Position numbers and translations under genes: made by a program. DNA of 64,000 nucleotides from Sphingomonas sp. Leaf33 (lineage in GTDB: Bacteria; Pseudomonadota; Alphaproteobacteria; Sphingomonadales; Sphingomonadaceae): positions 269,137 to 333,136 of the forward strand of contig NZ_LMLB01000001.1 in assembly GCF_001421785.1 (NCBI RefSeq), in the 5' to 3' direction. Below are positions 62,718 through 64,000 of the stretch, in pieces. Below the pieces are notes generated by a model. The model did not search any database, had not been told where the DNA came from, and saw nothing but the letters and a program-made list of their open reading frames with translations. Position 1 is the stretch's first letter, and the number at the start of each line of letters is the position of its first letter.

Positions 62718-63866
62718 TCAACGCGCAGGCAGCGCCAGTCGCTCCTCCTCGGCGCTGAACCGCGAGCGTCTGCCTTTGCTCCCGTCCGGCACGGCGGTGG
62801 CGAAGAACGCGACGCCGCGGCCCGACGCGCGGTCGATCCACAGGCCGGAGCGCAAGCCATAGGCATCTCCGGCGTGGCCCACCCATGTCCGGCCGTCGCC
62901 GAACAGGTCGTCCTCGCACCCCGCGACAGCGGTCGGGATCGTCTGGGTAGCCAGGCCGTAGCGGCAATAGAAGCCTTGCGAGGTGTCGCCGTTGCTGTCG
63001 TCGAAGGTCCATTCCGCCGCTTCGATCGCGGTGACGGAGGCCGGCGTCAGAAAGCCGTCGCCGTTTCGCAGCAGCATTCGCCCGATCCTGGCCAGGTCAC
63101 GCATCGAGATCCGCAGGCCGCCCTGCGGCGAGAAGATCGCACCGTTATCGCCCGCCCGATAGACGGCGAGGTCGCAGCCCTGCGCCGCCACTACCGGGCA
63201 GTCAGGCCGGCGGCCATGCAGGTCGTCGCGCGCCACGTTGCCGTTGGCGCGGTAGAGCACGACCGCCCGCGCGACCGCGGCGTCGCTGCACCCCGCACCC
63301 CAATTGTAGCAGGCGTCGAGCTTCAGCGGGGCGAGCACCTCGCGCGCCATCACGCGGTCGAAGCGATCGCCGGTCGCCCGCTCCATCACGGTCGCGATCA
63401 CGCCGAAATTGAGGTTGGTGTAGCGGAAATAGTCGCCCGGCGCGTGGGCGGCGTCCCATGCCTTCGGATCGGCCAGCGCGTCCTGCATCCGTACGCCGAG
63501 CGGCACGATGTAGTCGATGCCGTCGGTCAGGCTGGAACGATGCGACAGCAGCAGGCGCACGGTGATCGGCGCTTGCGGATGCGCAGGATTGCGCAGGCGC
63601 CACCCGAGCCAGTCCGACACGTCTCGATCGAGGTCGAGCTTCCCGGCCTCGACGAGACGCATGACGCCGAGCGCCACGACCAGCTTCGAGATGCTGGCGA
63701 CGCGGACAGGGTCGTTCGCGGTCACCCGCCGCCGTGTCGCGCGATCGGCGAGACCGCGCGCCGTGACCGAAGTCTCGCGCTCCGTATCGAAGCTGACGCG
63801 CACTTCGGCCGGTCGCATCGCACAGCCGCCGAGCATAAGCGCAAGGAGGGCGACACGCATCTTCAT
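62718..63866 (-). CDS. Lipoprotein serine hydrolase (beta-lactamase class C / PBP-like)
   Basis: 382 residues with a lipoprotein signal (ALLALMLGGC). The SxxK motif is SISK in RVASISKLVVALG, the YxN motif is in FRYTNLNFG, and WVGHAGDAYGLRSGLW supplies the C-terminal HxG-type motif (GHAG). Family members are DD-peptidases, esterases or beta-lactamases. Its ATG overlaps the preceding truncated gene's stop by 4 bp. Confidence 0.88.
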   Translation of the reverse strand: MKMRVALLALMLGGCAMRPAEVRVSFDTERETSVTARGLADRATRRRVTANDPVRVASISKLVVALGVMRLVEAGKLDLDRDVSDWLGWRLRNPAHPQAPITVRLLLSHRSSLTDGIDYIVPLGVRMQDALADPKAWDAAHAPGDYFRYTNLNFGVIATVMERATGDRFDRVMAREVLAPLKLDACYNWGAGCSDAAVARAVVLYRANGNVARDDLHGRRPDCPVVAAQGCDLAVYRAGDNGAIFSPQGGLRISMRDLARIGRMLLRNGDGFLTPASVTAIEAAEWTFDDSNGDTSQGFYCRYGLATQTIPTAVAGCEDDLFGDGRTWVGHAGDAYGLRSGLWIDRASGRGVAFFATAVPDGSKGRRSRFSAEEERLALPAR

Positions 63867-64000
63867 CGCTGGAGCTGGAACGCGTCGAACACGGTGCGGC
63901 CGATCTCCGCCAGGCGGGCATCGCGCGTGGTCGGATCGGCGATACCGTAGGACAGCAGCGCGATCGCGACACGGTGGCCGTTCGGCAGCGTCAGCACGCC
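63863..64000 (-). CDS. C-terminal end of a class A beta-lactamase-like serine hydrolase (truncated by window edge)
   Basis: 46 codons to the window edge, ending LAEIGRTVFDAFQLQR and then TGA. The fragment GVLTLPNGHRVAIALLSYG resembles the last beta strand and helix of class A beta-lactamases and related PBPs. Too short for a firm identity; the start lies outside the window. Coupled to the next gene by an ATGA overlap. Confidence 0.6.
   Translation of the reverse strand, partial: GVLTLPNGHRVAIALLSYGIADPTTRDARLAEIGRTVFDAFQLQR

Overview
The window is a gene-dense, GC-rich stretch of an alphaproteobacterial chromosome, most likely from a flagellated sphingomonad (Sphingomonas or a close relative). 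The grounds are gene content and order (ileS-lspA-DUF3035/BamF lipoprotein; proA-nadD-rsfS-rlmH-envC-ctpA; a ccmA/ccmB pair), a TonB-receptor / LacI / MFS / alpha-glucosidase maltodextrin locus of the Caulobacter-sphingomonad type, and a dispersed family of ~100-bp palindromic repeats typical of these genomes. Genus assignment is inference. No phage, insertion sequence, integrase, CRISPR array or rRNA was seen, and no gap over 300 bp lacks a gene.

Layout. (1) 1-6.8 kb: ileS, lspA, a BamF-like lipoprotein, a dicarboxylate/amino-acid symporter, a secreted small protein, coq7 and dsbB. (2) 6.8-12.6 kb, minus strand: proA, a RelE/ParE-type toxin-antitoxin pair, nadD, rsfS, rlmH, an EnvC-like LytM protein and the S41 protease ctpA. 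(3) 12.6-17.5 kb: a DUF3667 membrane protein, ccmA/ccmB, a small metallopeptidase, phhB, a crotonase and two tandem hotdog thioesterases. (4) 17.5-35 kb: a large flagellar region. flgBCDEFGHIJKL-motA-motB runs leftwards; a second motA/motB-like pair with flgA, then flgM-flgN, then a lytic transglycosylase-flhA-fliA run rightwards. Three strong sigma-54 (-24/-12) promoter matches sit at flgB, the second motA and the transglycosylase. (5) 35-46 kb: a PEBP protein, an FzlA-like GST, the glutamate synthase operon gltD-hyp-gltB, uppP, an SDR and tRNA-Leu(CAG). (6) 46-60.5 kb: a maltodextrin-utilisation locus comprising a LacI regulator, a TonB receptor, two flavin-dependent halogenase homologues, two GH13 enzymes, a GH97 alpha-glucosidase and an MFS sugar permease. 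(7) 60.5-64 kb: small metabolic or unknown genes and two serine-hydrolase (penicillin-binding/beta-lactamase type) genes, the last cut by the window edge.

How the genes work together. The flagellar genes build the rod, hook, P and L rings, hook-filament junction and stators, with FliA/FlgM for late control. FlgJ here is only the rod-binding half; the peptidoglycan-cutting half is a separate SLT gene across the divergent region. In the maltodextrin locus the receptor would import malto-oligosaccharides across the outer membrane, GH13 and GH97 enzymes would cut them to glucose, the MFS protein would import the products, and LacI would control the operon. The two halogenase homologues keep their catalytic Lys, WxWxIP and Glu signatures but have no obvious aromatic substrate there.

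The most unusual signals are: the dispersed palindromic repeat translated in frame inside the amylase gene, with a half copy inside ileS; a 33-bp hairpin between motA and motB whose only two mismatches become G-U pairs in the motAB transcript; the halogenase pair embedded in a sugar operon; and a FlgH with no cysteine and so no lipidation site.
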